A DNA stretch of 64,000 nucleotides, from the IMG/VR virus record IMGVR_UViG_3300042540_001399, positions 1-64,000 of that record. One strand, written 5' to 3'. This stretch comes from a virus. The position numbers and the translations under genes are program-made. The notes below the pieces were generated by a model that saw nothing but the letters and a program-made list of their open reading frames with translations, searched no databases and had not been told where the DNA came from. Positions 18,201 to 26,969 of this stretch are shown here, piece by piece; position 1 is the stretch's first letter; every line of letters begins with the position of its first letter.

Positions 18201-19879
18201 TGATAACTTTAGTAACTGGATTGTGGGATATAGGTAGAGGTGACCTTAAAGAAGGGTGGTCAAGAAATTTTGATTTCTATTTAGAAAGATTTAGAGATAT
18301 TTTAAAAATAGATTGTAATCTTATTATTTTTGGTGATGAAGAATTACATAAGTTTGTATTATCAGAAAATAGGGACAAAACAAAAACAAAATTTATCACA
18401 AGAAACTTAGATTGGTTTAGAAACAACGAATATTTTGAAAAAATTCAAAACATAAGAAAAGACCCGAAATGGTTTAATCAAGTTGGGTGGTTAAAAGATT
18501 CGACCCAATCAACTTTAGAAATGTACAATCCTTTGGTCATGTCCAAAATGTTTTTATTACATGACGCGATGTTACTTGATCCATTCAATTCTGAAAAGTT
18601 ATATTGGATTGATGCGGGAATTACAAATACTGTAAATTTAGGTTATTTTACAAATGACGATGTTTTATCAAAAATTGACAAATTATTAAACAACTTTACT
18701 TTCTTAGCATTTCCTTATGAAACAGATACAGAAATACACGGATTTTCAATAAAAGGAATGACGGATTACATAGGAAAAAAACCAGATATGGTATGTAGGG
18801 GAGGATTTTTTGGTGGCCCAAAGCATTTAATTTCTGAAATGAATGTTAATTACTATCAAACATTAATTAGTACTCTTTCTGATGGATACATGGGAACAGA
18901 AGAAAGTATCTTTACTATTTTAACCTATAACTTACCTACCATAATAGATTTTTGTAAAATTGATTCTAATGGTTTAGTTTATAAATTTTTTGAAGACATA
19001 AAAAATAATCAAGTTGTTATAGAAAACACTTCGGTTACGAAGTTTGAAAAAAAACCAATATCATATTCTGGAGGCGTCGGATTATATGTTATAACATTTA
19101 ATTCACCAAAACAATTTGAAGTTTTGATTGAATCTATGTTAGAATACGATCCTTCGTTTTTAAGTAAAACTAAAAAGTTTTTATTGGATAATTCTACAGA
19201 TTTAACTACAAGTAAAGAATACAAAAATTTGTGTAGTTTATATGATTTTGAACATATCAAAAAAAATAATATAGGCATAACTGGTGGCAGACAATTTATC
19301 GCCGAACATTTTAACCAACAGGATGACTTGGATACTTATTATTTTTTTGAAGATGATATGGCTTTTTACAAAAAAGATTCCGGTGTTTGTAAAAATGGTT
19401 TTTCAAGATACATTAAACACATTTTTGATATTACTCAAGAAATAATAAAAAAAGAAAATTTTGATTTTTTAAAACTTAATTTTACCGAATTTTTTGGAAG
19501 TCATGATAAGCAGTGGGCTTGGTACAATGTACCTCAAACATTTAGGGAAAAACATTGGCCAAAAAACAAAAGTCTACCAAAACAAGGTTTGGACCCAAAT
19601 TCACCTAATTTAGAGTTCAAACATATAAAATCACATAGAGGTTTAGCATATGCATCAGGAGAAATTTATTTATCAAATTGGCCAATACTTATGACTAAAA
19701 ATGGTAATTATAATTGTTATCTGAAAACAAAATTTAAAAATCCTTATGAACAAACATTGATGAGCCATTGTTATCAAGAAACAATCAAAGGAAATATTTT
19801 TGGATCTGTTTTACTATTGACACCAACAGAACATAATAGATTTGACTTTTATGATTCTAAATTAAGAAAAGAATGTTGA
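18200..19879 (+). CDS. Two-domain glycosyltransferase: HtrL/YibB-like + GT2-like
   Basis: This 559-residue protein starts at an ATG overlapping the previous stop by one base. Residues 1-285 match the HtrL/YibB family pattern (VTGLWDIGRGDL start, PLVMSKMFLLHDA, LYWIDAGI, CRGGFFGGP), a group of GT-A enzymes found in LPS and capsule loci. Residues about 290-559 form a second GT-A-like domain (GLYVITFNSPKQFEVLIESM, NIGITGGRQFIAEHF, YYFFEDDMAF near residue 385, with the acidic metal-binding motif). The fusion implies two successive sugar additions by one chain. The overlap chain 15949-19879 looks like one translationally coupled operon. Confidence 0.75.
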   Translation: MITLVTGLWDIGRGDLKEGWSRNFDFYLERFRDILKIDCNLIIFGDEELHKFVLSENRDKTKTKFITRNLDWFRNNEYFEKIQNIRKDPKWFNQVGWLKDSTQSTLEMYNPLVMSKMFLLHDAMLLDPFNSEKLYWIDAGITNTVNLGYFTNDDVLSKIDKLLNNFTFLAFPYETDTEIHGFSIKGMTDYIGKKPDMVCRGGFFGGPKHLISEMNVNYYQTLISTLSDGYMGTEESIFTILTYNLPTIIDFCKIDSNGLVYKFFEDIKNNQVVIENTSVTKFEKKPISYSGGVGLYVITFNSPKQFEVLIESMLEYDPSFLSKTKKFLLDNSTDLTTSKEYKNLCSLYDFEHIKKNNIGITGGRQFIAEHFNQQDDLDTYYFFEDDMAFYKKDSGVCKNGFSRYIKHIFDITQEIIKKENFDFLKLNFTEFFGSHDKQWAWYNVPQTFREKHWPKNKSLPKQGLDPNSPNLEFKHIKSHRGLAYASGEIYLSNWPILMTKNGNYNCYLKTKFKNPYEQTLMSHCYQETIKGNIFGSVLLLTPTEHNRFDFYDSKLRKEC

Positions 19880-19884
19880 TTGAT

Positions 19885-19893
19885 ATATTTATA
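19885..19893 (+). promoter_or_regulatory. TATTTAT-type putative late promoter
   Basis: ATATTTATA lies 22 bases before the ATG at 19907, directly after the glycosyltransferase stop codon. Confidence 0.5.
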
Positions 19894-19906
19894 ATAAAAA
19901 CAATTA

Positions 19907-20374
19907 ATGGAATTTTTTATTAAAAAGAATGCCACTCTCCCTTTGTTGAAAATGCAGGTTGTTAAGGATGGTAGGAGTGATTTTAACAAGATGATGGATC
20001 TAATTGAAAGCTCTGCTGTGTTTTTTTCTATGGTTGACATAGAAACAGGTATACCTAAAATTGTTACAAGACCGGCAGGATTTGTGTCCAAAAAATTGTT
20101 AGACCCAAACGCCGACCCTGAATATTATATATATTATCAATTTACAAACAAAGACACAAAAAAAGTCGGAAGATACGAAGGTCAATTTCTTTTTAGAAAT
20201 GATGACGGTGTATTAATTTTACCAATTAGAGAAAAGTTATTTATAAATGTACAAGAAAGTTTTATTGCTGATGACTTACCATATGATTCTTGTTATGTAA
20301 GTGAATTCCCTTGTTGTATTTCACCCAACCCATTTCCACCAAACACAACAACAACCACAACTTTATTTTTTTAA
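19907..20374 (+). CDS. Small virion-associated protein with Thr-rich tail
   Basis: This 155-residue protein begins MEFFIKKNATLPLLKMQVV. It is beta-rich with a middle segment (GRYEGQFLF, GVLILPIREKLFINVQESF) resembling the N-terminal attachment domains of phage baseplate or upper-tail proteins. It ends in a Pro/Thr stretch (PNTTTTTT). The Thr run matches the low-complexity inserts of the sheath and the Thr-Pro protein at 15430. I cannot name the family firmly. It has its own TATTTAT element and precedes the polymerase leader. Confidence 0.6.
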   Translation: MEFFIKKNATLPLLKMQVVKDGRSDFNKMMDLIESSAVFFSMVDIETGIPKIVTRPAGFVSKKLLDPNADPEYYIYYQFTNKDTKKVGRYEGQFLFRNDDGVLILPIREKLFINVQESFIADDLPYDSCYVSEFPCCISPNPFPPNTTTTTTLFF

Positions 20375-20415
20375 ATTTGTTTTATCATAAGTTGATAAAG
20401 GTAATTTTTACTTCT

Positions 20416-20479
20416 ATATTTATTTACGAAGGTAAATGCCGACCTTATTCGGTAGCTAATACACCAAAAGTAAATAATT
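20416..20479 (+). promoter_or_regulatory. DNA polymerase leader with tandem/alternative hairpins
   Basis: The leader contains a TATTTATT element (20416-20424) and a perfect 6-bp hairpin ATTTAC-GAAG-GTAAAT (20422-20437). A second 4-bp hairpin, CCGA-CCTTAT-TCGG, lies at 20439-20452. An alternative 5-bp pairing AAGGT (20429-20433) with ACCTT (20442-20446) excludes both. In T4 the polymerase represses its own mRNA through a leader hairpin. A similar role here is an inference. Confidence 0.4.
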
Positions 20480-23293
20480 ATGATATCACAAGAAGAAATT
20501 GAACAGTTTCTTCAGGGAAATGATCCTGAGGAATTTATCGTATCTGTAGAATACGACTATGTATCCGACAAAATTTTTAAAATTAAAGAAGTTCCAGGAA
20601 AGGGAAAACAAATCCAACGAGATACTTTAATATCATTTGCTTGGGTGGGGGATTTACGTAATCTTAACTTTTATTCAAAATCAAAGGCGTTACAAAAAGA
20701 AGCCATGACAAAACATGGTATCATTATAGAAAAACTACGAACTGACGGAAACGAACGATTAGAGAATGGTTTAACATTTCTTGTTAAGTCCATGAAAGGT
20801 TATAGAAACCTTATTCAGTTTTTTAGAGAAGGTGGTGTTGATCCTTGGGGTGATAATGTAAAGGATTTAATAATGGTTTTACCTCCCGTTGAACAATACC
20901 TCATCTCAAAGGAAAAACGACTATTCAAAGGATTTGAGGAATACAACGACATTACGAGAATGGTATTCGACTTGGAAACGACCTCACTTGAGCCCAAGGA
21001 TGGTCGTATCTTCATGATCGGAATCAAAACAAACAAAGGATTCAAAAAAGTTATTGAGTGTACAAACGAAGACGAAGAACGAAGAGGTATTACAGAGTTC
21101 TTTAATATTATAGAAGAACAAAAACCTTCAATCCTTTCAGGATACAACTCATTCAACTTCGACTGGTATTGGATTTATGAAAGATGTAAAATCCTAAACC
21201 TTGACATCAAAAGAGTTGCAAAATCTCTGAACCCTGAAAAATCCATTTCACAAAAGGAATCAATGTTGAAACTTGCTAACGAAGTTGAAAAGTTCACTCA
21301 AACACAAATGTGGGGTTATAATATCATTGACATTCTACATTCAGTTCGTAGAGCTCAAGCGATTAACTCAAACATTAAAGAGGCTGGTTTGAAGTATATT
21401 ACAAAGTATATCGAAGCTGAAGCTCCTGATCGTGTGTATGTTGATCACGACAAGATTGGTTCTATGTATCGTGAAAAGGAAGATTATTGGTTGAACATAG
21501 AAAATGGTAAGTACAAGAAGGTAGGTGTTGATCCTAAGATTGATGATGTTTGTTCAAGACATACAAATGTTTATATCAAAACAACGGGGGACGACATTAT
21601 CGAGCGTTATCTTGACGATGACCTTGAAGAAACCCTCTTGGTTGACGAAGAATTCAATCAAGGATCATTCTTGTTGGCATCACTTCTTCCAACAACGTAT
21701 GAAAGGGTTTCAACGATGGGTACCGCTACATTATGGAAAATGTTGATGTTAGCTTGGTCTTATAAACATGGATTAGCAATTCCTGCTAAGAACGACAAAG
21801 GGAACTTTGTAGGTGGGCTTTCTCGTCTTATACGAACAGGTTACTCTAAGAACGTATTAAAACTTGACTACTCGTCTCTATATCCGTCCATTCAGTTGGT
21901 TCACGATGTATTTCCCGAGTGTGATGTCACAGGTGCAATGAAAGGTTTATTATCTTACTTCCGTAACACTCGTATCAAATACAAACAACTTGCTGAGGAA
22001 TATGCGTCTATAGATAAAAAAAAGTCAACTTCTTACGACCGTAAACAATTACCGATTAAGATCTTCATCAACTCGATGTTCGGGGCGTTATCGGCACCAC
22101 AGGTATTTCATTGGGGTGATATGGATAAAGGTGAAATGATAACTTGTACGGGTCGTCAGTATCTTCGTATGATGATTCACTTTTTTATGGATCGTGGATA
22201 TACACCTCTTGTAATGGACACGGACGGTATTAACTTCTCGGTTCCTGAAGGTGTTGAGGAAAGAAAATATGTTGGTAAAGGTCTCAACTGGAAAGTAAAA
22301 GAAGGTAAGGAGTATGTAGGTGAGGAAGCAGATGTGATGGAGTTTAATGATCTTGCGATGAGAGGTGAGATGGCTCTTGATACTGATGGACAATGGCCAG
22401 CGTGTATTAACTTAGCTCGAAAAAACTACGCACTTATCACAGCTAAAGGTAAGATTAAACTTACAGGAAACTCAATCAAGTCTAAGAAAATGCCAATCTA
22501 TATTGAGAAGTTCTTAGATAAGGGGATCAAACTTTTACTTGATGGTAAAGGACAAGAGTTTGTTGAGTGGTATTATGAATACGTACAACAGATATTTGAT
22601 TTACAGATTCCGTTAATGGATATTGCAAACAAGGCAAAAGTGAAACAAAGTATTGACGATTATATTATTCGTAGTAAACAAACAACAAAGGCTGGGAGTT
22701 TAATGTCTCGTCAAGCACACATGGAATTAGCAATCAAAGAAGGTCTTAATGTTAATCTTGGCGATGTGATCTTTTATGTAAACAACGGTAGTAAGGCTTC
22801 ACACGGTGATGTACAAAAAGTTAATAAACCAAAGAAAGGTTGGTCTCAAGAACACATTGATACTTATGGTGGACCTATTCCTGAAAACTTAGATTCTATT
22901 ATACAACTTAATTGTTATCGTATTGATCCGTTAGATCTTGAAAGTAACCCTACCATGAAAGGTCAATACAACATACAACGAGCAATTGCAACATTCAACA
23001 AAAGAGTGGAACCATTACTTGTTGTTTTTAAACAAGAAGTACGAAATGGACTATTAGTTAAAAATCCTGAAGACAGACCTTTTTTCACAAAAGAACAGTG
23101 TGAGTTAATAAATGGTCAACCATTTGATGACGCCGATCAAGACAAGTTAGAAGATGTTATGGAAATATCTGCGGAAGAAATGTTATTTTGGAATCGTGTT
23201 GGTGAAACACCATACCACATGTATAAAATGGCAGATCCCTTTATGTTAAAATATCTTAAGGCCAATGATTTAGAACATTTTCAAACCGTCTGA
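20480..23293 (+). CDS. 43: Family B DNA polymerase (gp43-like)
   Basis: This 937-residue replicative polymerase has proofreading exonuclease motifs FDLETTSLEP (D164, E166), GYNSFNFDWYW and YNIIDILHSVRR. The palm motif A is LDYSSLYPS (D463), motif B is INSMFGALSAP, and motif C is MDTDG (D580, D582). Length and order match T4 gp43-type enzymes. It should work with the SSB, helicase and recombinase encoded at 52-57 kb. Arg codons CGT and CGA are much more frequent here than in the glycosyltransferase genes upstream, which use AGA. The 3' end overlaps the convergent gene by 24 bases with no terminator between them. Confidence 0.95.
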   Translation: MISQEEIEQFLQGNDPEEFIVSVEYDYVSDKIFKIKEVPGKGKQIQRDTLISFAWVGDLRNLNFYSKSKALQKEAMTKHGIIIEKLRTDGNERLENGLTFLVKSMKGYRNLIQFFREGGVDPWGDNVKDLIMVLPPVEQYLISKEKRLFKGFEEYNDITRMVFDLETTSLEPKDGRIFMIGIKTNKGFKKVIECTNEDEERRGITEFFNIIEEQKPSILSGYNSFNFDWYWIYERCKILNLDIKRVAKSLNPEKSISQKESMLKLANEVEKFTQTQMWGYNIIDILHSVRRAQAINSNIKEAGLKYITKYIEAEAPDRVYVDHDKIGSMYREKEDYWLNIENGKYKKVGVDPKIDDVCSRHTNVYIKTTGDDIIERYLDDDLEETLLVDEEFNQGSFLLASLLPTTYERVSTMGTATLWKMLMLAWSYKHGLAIPAKNDKGNFVGGLSRLIRTGYSKNVLKLDYSSLYPSIQLVHDVFPECDVTGAMKGLLSYFRNTRIKYKQLAEEYASIDKKKSTSYDRKQLPIKIFINSMFGALSAPQVFHWGDMDKGEMITCTGRQYLRMMIHFFMDRGYTPLVMDTDGINFSVPEGVEERKYVGKGLNWKVKEGKEYVGEEADVMEFNDLAMRGEMALDTDGQWPACINLARKNYALITAKGKIKLTGNSIKSKKMPIYIEKFLDKGIKLLLDGKGQEFVEWYYEYVQQIFDLQIPLMDIANKAKVKQSIDDYIIRSKQTTKAGSLMSRQAHMELAIKEGLNVNLGDVIFYVNNGSKASHGDVQKVNKPKKGWSQEHIDTYGGPIPENLDSIIQLNCYRIDPLDLESNPTMKGQYNIQRAIATFNKRVEPLLVVFKQEVRNGLLVKNPEDRPFFTKEQCELINGQPFDDADQDKLEDVMEISAEEMLFWNRVGETPYHMYKMADPFMLKYLKANDLEHFQTV

Positions 23294-23617
23294 AGATAGT
23301 ATATACCAGTTACCTTCTACAAATTGAAATTGTACACAAGCCCCTTTTTCTAAAAGTAATTCATCCCATTCTTCATCTATAGTCCCTACGTCAGATTTTA
23401 CCAAAACTGTCGTAAGGGATTTTATTATAATTCTTTTTGTTAATTTAGAATTTAGTGTTACTTCACAATTAGGTATACCTTTAACAATTAATAATGATTC
23501 ATCATTGGTATGGTATTGATCTTTGGAAATTATTATTGCCTTTTCCTTTTCTTTAGAACTTTCAACCAATGTTTGATATTTTATTATGTTTTTTCTTGTT
23601 GGTAAATTAGTCATCAT
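23270..23617 (-). CDS. Small beta-rich phage protein of unknown function
   Basis: This 115-residue protein starts at ATG 23617 (a second ATG follows directly at 23614) and overlaps the stop of the gp13-like gene as ATGA, so it is translationally coupled to it. Its C-terminal half has a repetitive strand pattern (IIIKSLTTVLVK, WDELLLEKGACVQFQFVEGNWYILSSDG) that I associate with small conserved proteins of T4-like phages in the neck region, with no defined function. It may be a head or neck decoration protein, by position only. Its end overlaps the convergent DNA polymerase gene. Confidence 0.7.
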   Translation of the reverse strand: MMTNLPTRKNIIKYQTLVESSKEKEKAIIISKDQYHTNDESLLIVKGIPNCEVTLNSKLTKRIIIKSLTTVLVKSDVGTIDEEWDELLLEKGACVQFQFVEGNWYILSSDGLKMF

Positions 23618-24738
23618 ATAACGTATATTTGTCTTGGCATGGCACGAAACTTTAATGTTTTGTTAAGATTTTCAGCAATTAAAGCTTCTCTTTCCATAAC
23701 TTTATCCGGCCTTAGTCTTGTTAATTTTCCTTCAGCGCCAATAAGTTCTTCAACTAATTTTACTTTTTCGTCCTTACCTTCAGTACCTAATGATTGCCAT
23801 TCCATTGTTAAATCACCATCAGGTGTTTTAAGATTACCGCTAAACTTACCCCTAACTTTGGACAATAATTCCTTAGCAGATGCAACCAACCATCTTCTTA
23901 CCCAAATTTGTGCCGGATTATTTAAATCATTCCACGATAACTTTTCATATGGTACGTCAGATGGTAACTTGATAATATCGGGATTGTCTTTAAGACACTT
24001 ATTTCTATCACCGTCTGTAGTGTCATAATACCAATACCAAACTTTTCCTTTCATCAAAGTTGAATTACCAAAGTCAAATTTACCACCTGGTGTATTCATC
24101 AAATGAACGGCTTTTTTACCATCAGGAAGTGCAGTTACTCTATAGGTCAAATCACCAGCAATTATTCTTCTTTGTATGTTTATTTCTTGCATTCTTAATA
24201 ACATGTCGAATGCCGGCATCAAAAAGTAACTACCTGAAACGTTTCCTACTTGTGCATAACCAGCGGGTCCTGATATTCCACCTCCTGCTATACCACCAAA
24301 AGCCCATGGATCAAAAAGTAAGTTATTCATTTCAGGTGGTGTGAACCAGAGCAATTCATTTAACTCTCTACCCGCAGGTATTTCATATATTTGTTGGCCC
24401 GCTTGTAACTGAATGTAGTCTTTTTTCATAACCCAATCACCACCAGCTTGTAAACCTACAATTTTAGAATACGCGTAAGTGTATCGTGTTTCATAATCTA
24501 AACTTTTGGTCATGAATGCCTTGGTTAAAGATTGGGTTTCGACGTTCAAACCCCAAAGACTTGTCCACTGACTTTCAGTTAACCAATCTTGTATATATTG
24601 TGAATAGTCTTCTATTGAAAATTCCAAAAGAGTGTCTAGTTGTTCATCTTCCAACTCAACCGATCTTAAAGGTGCTCCTAAAATGTGTCTGACTCTTGTG
24701 TATAGTCTTTCTCTTTCTTCATTACTTATAATTGACAT
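23614..24738 (-). CDS. 13: Neck protein, gp13-like
   Basis: This 374-residue protein begins MSIISNEERERLYTRVRHIL, followed by GAPLRSVELEDEQLDTLLE and FSIEDYSQYIQ, the N-terminal pattern of T4-type neck (head completion) proteins in environmental T4-likes. A long middle part has Gly-rich loops. The C-terminal region is charged and ends MPRQIYVI. T4 gp13 is about 309 residues, so this one is longer. It would act at the head-tail joint with the connector proteins at 29-31 kb. A TATTTAT element on the minus strand (24762-24754) lies 24 bases upstream of the ATG. Confidence 0.6.
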   Translation of the reverse strand: MSIISNEERERLYTRVRHILGAPLRSVELEDEQLDTLLEFSIEDYSQYIQDWLTESQWTSLWGLNVETQSLTKAFMTKSLDYETRYTYAYSKIVGLQAGGDWVMKKDYIQLQAGQQIYEIPAGRELNELLWFTPPEMNNLLFDPWAFGGIAGGGISGPAGYAQVGNVSGSYFLMPAFDMLLRMQEINIQRRIIAGDLTYRVTALPDGKKAVHLMNTPGGKFDFGNSTLMKGKVWYWYYDTTDGDRNKCLKDNPDIIKLPSDVPYEKLSWNDLNNPAQIWVRRWLVASAKELLSKVRGKFSGNLKTPDGDLTMEWQSLGTEGKDEKVKLVEELIGAEGKLTRLRPDKVMEREALIAENLNKTLKFRAMPRQIYVI

Positions 24739-24753
24739 GATGATTGTTTTTTA

Positions 24754-24762
24754 TATAAATAT
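24754..24762 (-). promoter_or_regulatory. TATTTAT-type putative late promoter
   Basis: On the minus strand ATATTTATA lies 24 bases before the ATG at 24738, just past the stop of the upstream SOD-fusion gene. Confidence 0.5.
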
Positions 24763-24765
24763 CTT

Positions 24766-26898
24766 TTATTGGGTAATAAGTTGATCAAGATTTTTTTTAT
24801 AAAATTTAATAATTTCATTAATATTTTCAGATTGACCTAATTCACGTAGTTTATTTTTGTAGTAATCTATTCTTTCTTTGTAATATTCAATTTCTTTATC
24901 CACATCCCTCACCAATTTAGGTTTTGATTCAGATTTAGTAGGTTCTAAAATTACATCTAATGAAAGGTTTGTACTTATAGGATTTTCATAATAAATGACA
25001 AAAAACTTAGGAAACGTAGATGGATTTGCAACAGTTTGTATTCTTGTGTAGTCATTTCTGAACATAATGTATTTTTCATTAGGTCTGTCCACATATAATA
25101 TAACGTCAACATTATCTTCTTTATATTTTGTGTGGTTATGCCAAGAAGGTACTTTGTAATAATAACCTCTTTCAGACCCAATTTTTTCGACCTTACTAAC
25201 GTCAACTGGTTTTACTTGAACAAAGTATGAAGTGTTTTCAATTATCAAATCGAAGTCTTGACCAAGTTTTCTATCTCTTATATCACCAGCACATCTTTCT
25301 TTAATTTGCCAAGTCATACCTTCTTCTTGTGGGTTAAGTTTGAAAGATTGTATTAAAACTGATTTGGCATAGTTTTCATTTTCCCTACCATCTATTATAG
25401 TTTGGCTATTCAAATTTACTAACCGTTCAGTAAATCTCCCATCGTTACCAACAAGGTCATCAATATTATTCATAATCCAAATCCTAAAATTTTCCAAACC
25501 ATCAGTTTCTTCGACCCATATTTTTTGGATTTCTTTGTGTACCGCACTGTTAGTGTCAAATCTATTTATAATAGACCAATTTCCTAAACCACCATAATTT
25601 TCTTCTGTAAATCTACCACCTATTATTCCATCTTCAGTTTGACATTCATCAGTTTGTATTTTACCTAAACAACCATTCGGATGAAACTCACCTTCACAAA
25701 AAGGATATGCTTTATTTATAATAAGCCTAAAGGATTTTGGTTTGATTGGAAAAACTTCTTTACTTTCATTTAAAACTTTTTTACGAACTGTAGATTCTTT
25801 TAAAGTTTTTTTTTCAATTTTTTTCTTATACAGATCGTTAACAAAGTCCCAATTTACGTGGTTCCAAAATTTTTTGATATAATCATCTTTTTTGTTTTGG
25901 TATTTCAAATAGTACGCGTGTTCCCAAAGATCTAATCCTAAAAGCGGATAACCACCATCTTTAACAATATTCATTAATGGGTTGTCTTGATTTGGTGTGG
26001 ACAATATTTTTAATTTTTTGTTCTTTCCTATCACTAACCAAACCCATCCAGATCCAAATCGTTTTTTTGCTTCTTCATTAAATTGGTCCTTCATTTTTTT
26101 TACATTACCAAAATCTTCGGTAATCTTATTGAAGATTTCATCTTTTGGTATTTGTTTTTTTGGTGACAACATTTTCCAAAATAAAGCGTGGTTAAAGGCT
26201 CCCCCTGCGTTATTTCTTACCGAGTCGTCAAATTTATTTATAGATATTATTATATCTTCTAAATCCATTTCCCCTTCTTTATTTTTTAACGCATCATTAA
26301 GTTTTTTTACATATCCTTTATAATGTTTATTATAATGTATGTTCATAGTCTTAGGATCTACAAACTGTTTCATTGCGGAATATGAATACGGGAGTTTTTC
26401 TATACCAATTTTTTTCATTTCCAAAATGAAGTTTTCTTGGATGTTGAATTTATCTTGAATAAGAATCTTTTCTTCCAATAATTGAATTTTGTCTTGGATT
26501 GGTTTCAATCCTTCAAAAATAATATTTTCTAAATCAGGATTTTCTTTTTCAAAAGTTTTAATAAGTGAACCTGCCAAAGAATTGGCTTCGTCTTCGTTTT
26601 GACCACCAATATCAGGTCCTCTTTTTCTACCTAAAACATTTCTTTGATGACTATGAACCCATTCGTGTGCTAATGTTCTAAGAATATCTCTGTTCATTCT
26701 ATTATTTACTAAAATTTTGATTCCCTTTTCTTTGTGTTGACTTCCTGTGGTCATTCTACCTTCACGTTGTCCCAACAGATGAATTACTAAGTCATCTTTT
26801 AGTGGATACTCTTTTTGTAAAAACTTACAAAAAGTTTTAAGTAGATCTTTTTCTTGCTTGCTTATGTCTGAATTTATATTTTTGAAAGTAACGTTCAT
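24766..26898 (-). CDS. Zincin-like / Mn-type superoxide dismutase / nuclease-like fusion protein
   Basis: This 710-residue fusion has an N-terminal domain with an HExxH zinc-protease motif (LAHEWVH, H78-E79-x2-H82) and a nearby acidic DEAN stretch. Residues about 166-360 are a complete Fe/Mn superoxide dismutase. The four metal ligands (H188, H237, D323, H327) and the outer-sphere residues H192 and Y196 are present. NNAGGAFNH and STPNQDNPL carry the Gly and Gln typical of Mn-type rather than Fe-type enzymes. The C-terminal part (about 500-565) has a PD-(D/E)xK-like arrangement (E507, D548/D550, Q561-V-K563). The SOD would disproportionate superoxide. The partner domains' roles are unknown. 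It sits between the neck gene and a membrane coiled-coil gene. Confidence 0.85.
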   Translation of the reverse strand: MNVTFKNINSDISKQEKDLLKTFCKFLQKEYPLKDDLVIHLLGQREGRMTTGSQHKEKGIKILVNNRMNRDILRTLAHEWVHSHQRNVLGRKRGPDIGGQNEDEANSLAGSLIKTFEKENPDLENIIFEGLKPIQDKIQLLEEKILIQDKFNIQENFILEMKKIGIEKLPYSYSAMKQFVDPKTMNIHYNKHYKGYVKKLNDALKNKEGEMDLEDIIISINKFDDSVRNNAGGAFNHALFWKMLSPKKQIPKDEIFNKITEDFGNVKKMKDQFNEEAKKRFGSGWVWLVIGKNKKLKILSTPNQDNPLMNIVKDGGYPLLGLDLWEHAYYLKYQNKKDDYIKKFWNHVNWDFVNDLYKKKIEKKTLKESTVRKKVLNESKEVFPIKPKSFRLIINKAYPFCEGEFHPNGCLGKIQTDECQTEDGIIGGRFTEENYGGLGNWSIINRFDTNSAVHKEIQKIWVEETDGLENFRIWIMNNIDDLVGNDGRFTERLVNLNSQTIIDGRENENYAKSVLIQSFKLNPQEEGMTWQIKERCAGDIRDRKLGQDFDLIIENTSYFVQVKPVDVSKVEKIGSERGYYYKVPSWHNHTKYKEDNVDVILYVDRPNEKYIMFRNDYTRIQTVANPSTFPKFFVIYYENPISTNLSLDVILEPTKSESKPKLVRDVDKEIEYYKERIDYYKNKLRELGQSENINEIIKFYKKNLDQLITQ

Positions 26899-26902
26899 TG
26901 AA

Positions 26903-26911
26903 AATAAATAT
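26903..26911 (-). promoter_or_regulatory. TATTTAT-type element, short spacing
   Basis: On the minus strand ATATTTATT starts 13 bases before the ATG at 26898. If it is a promoter, the mRNA would be leaderless or nearly so. Confidence 0.35.
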
Positions 26912-26927
26912 CATTTAAAATAAAAAA

Positions 26928-26944
26928 CCCCATTTTAGATGGGG
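26928..26944 (-). terminator. Intrinsic terminator for the coiled-coil gene
   Basis: On the minus strand the stem CCCCAT/ATGGGG with a 5-base loop is followed by a run of T. It lies 26 bases beyond the stop of the gene at 26970-27341. Confidence 0.8.
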
Positions 26945-26969
26945 TCAATTAGATGAGGTTATGTTTTTT

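Noticed and set aside
20375-20479. tRNA-like structure before the polymerase gene
   Set aside because: Small hairpins are present but no cloverleaf, TΨC or anticodon arm can be drawn.
20311-20502. 63-residue ORF overlapping the polymerase leader
   Set aside because: It overlaps two real genes, is compositionally odd and has no leader of its own.
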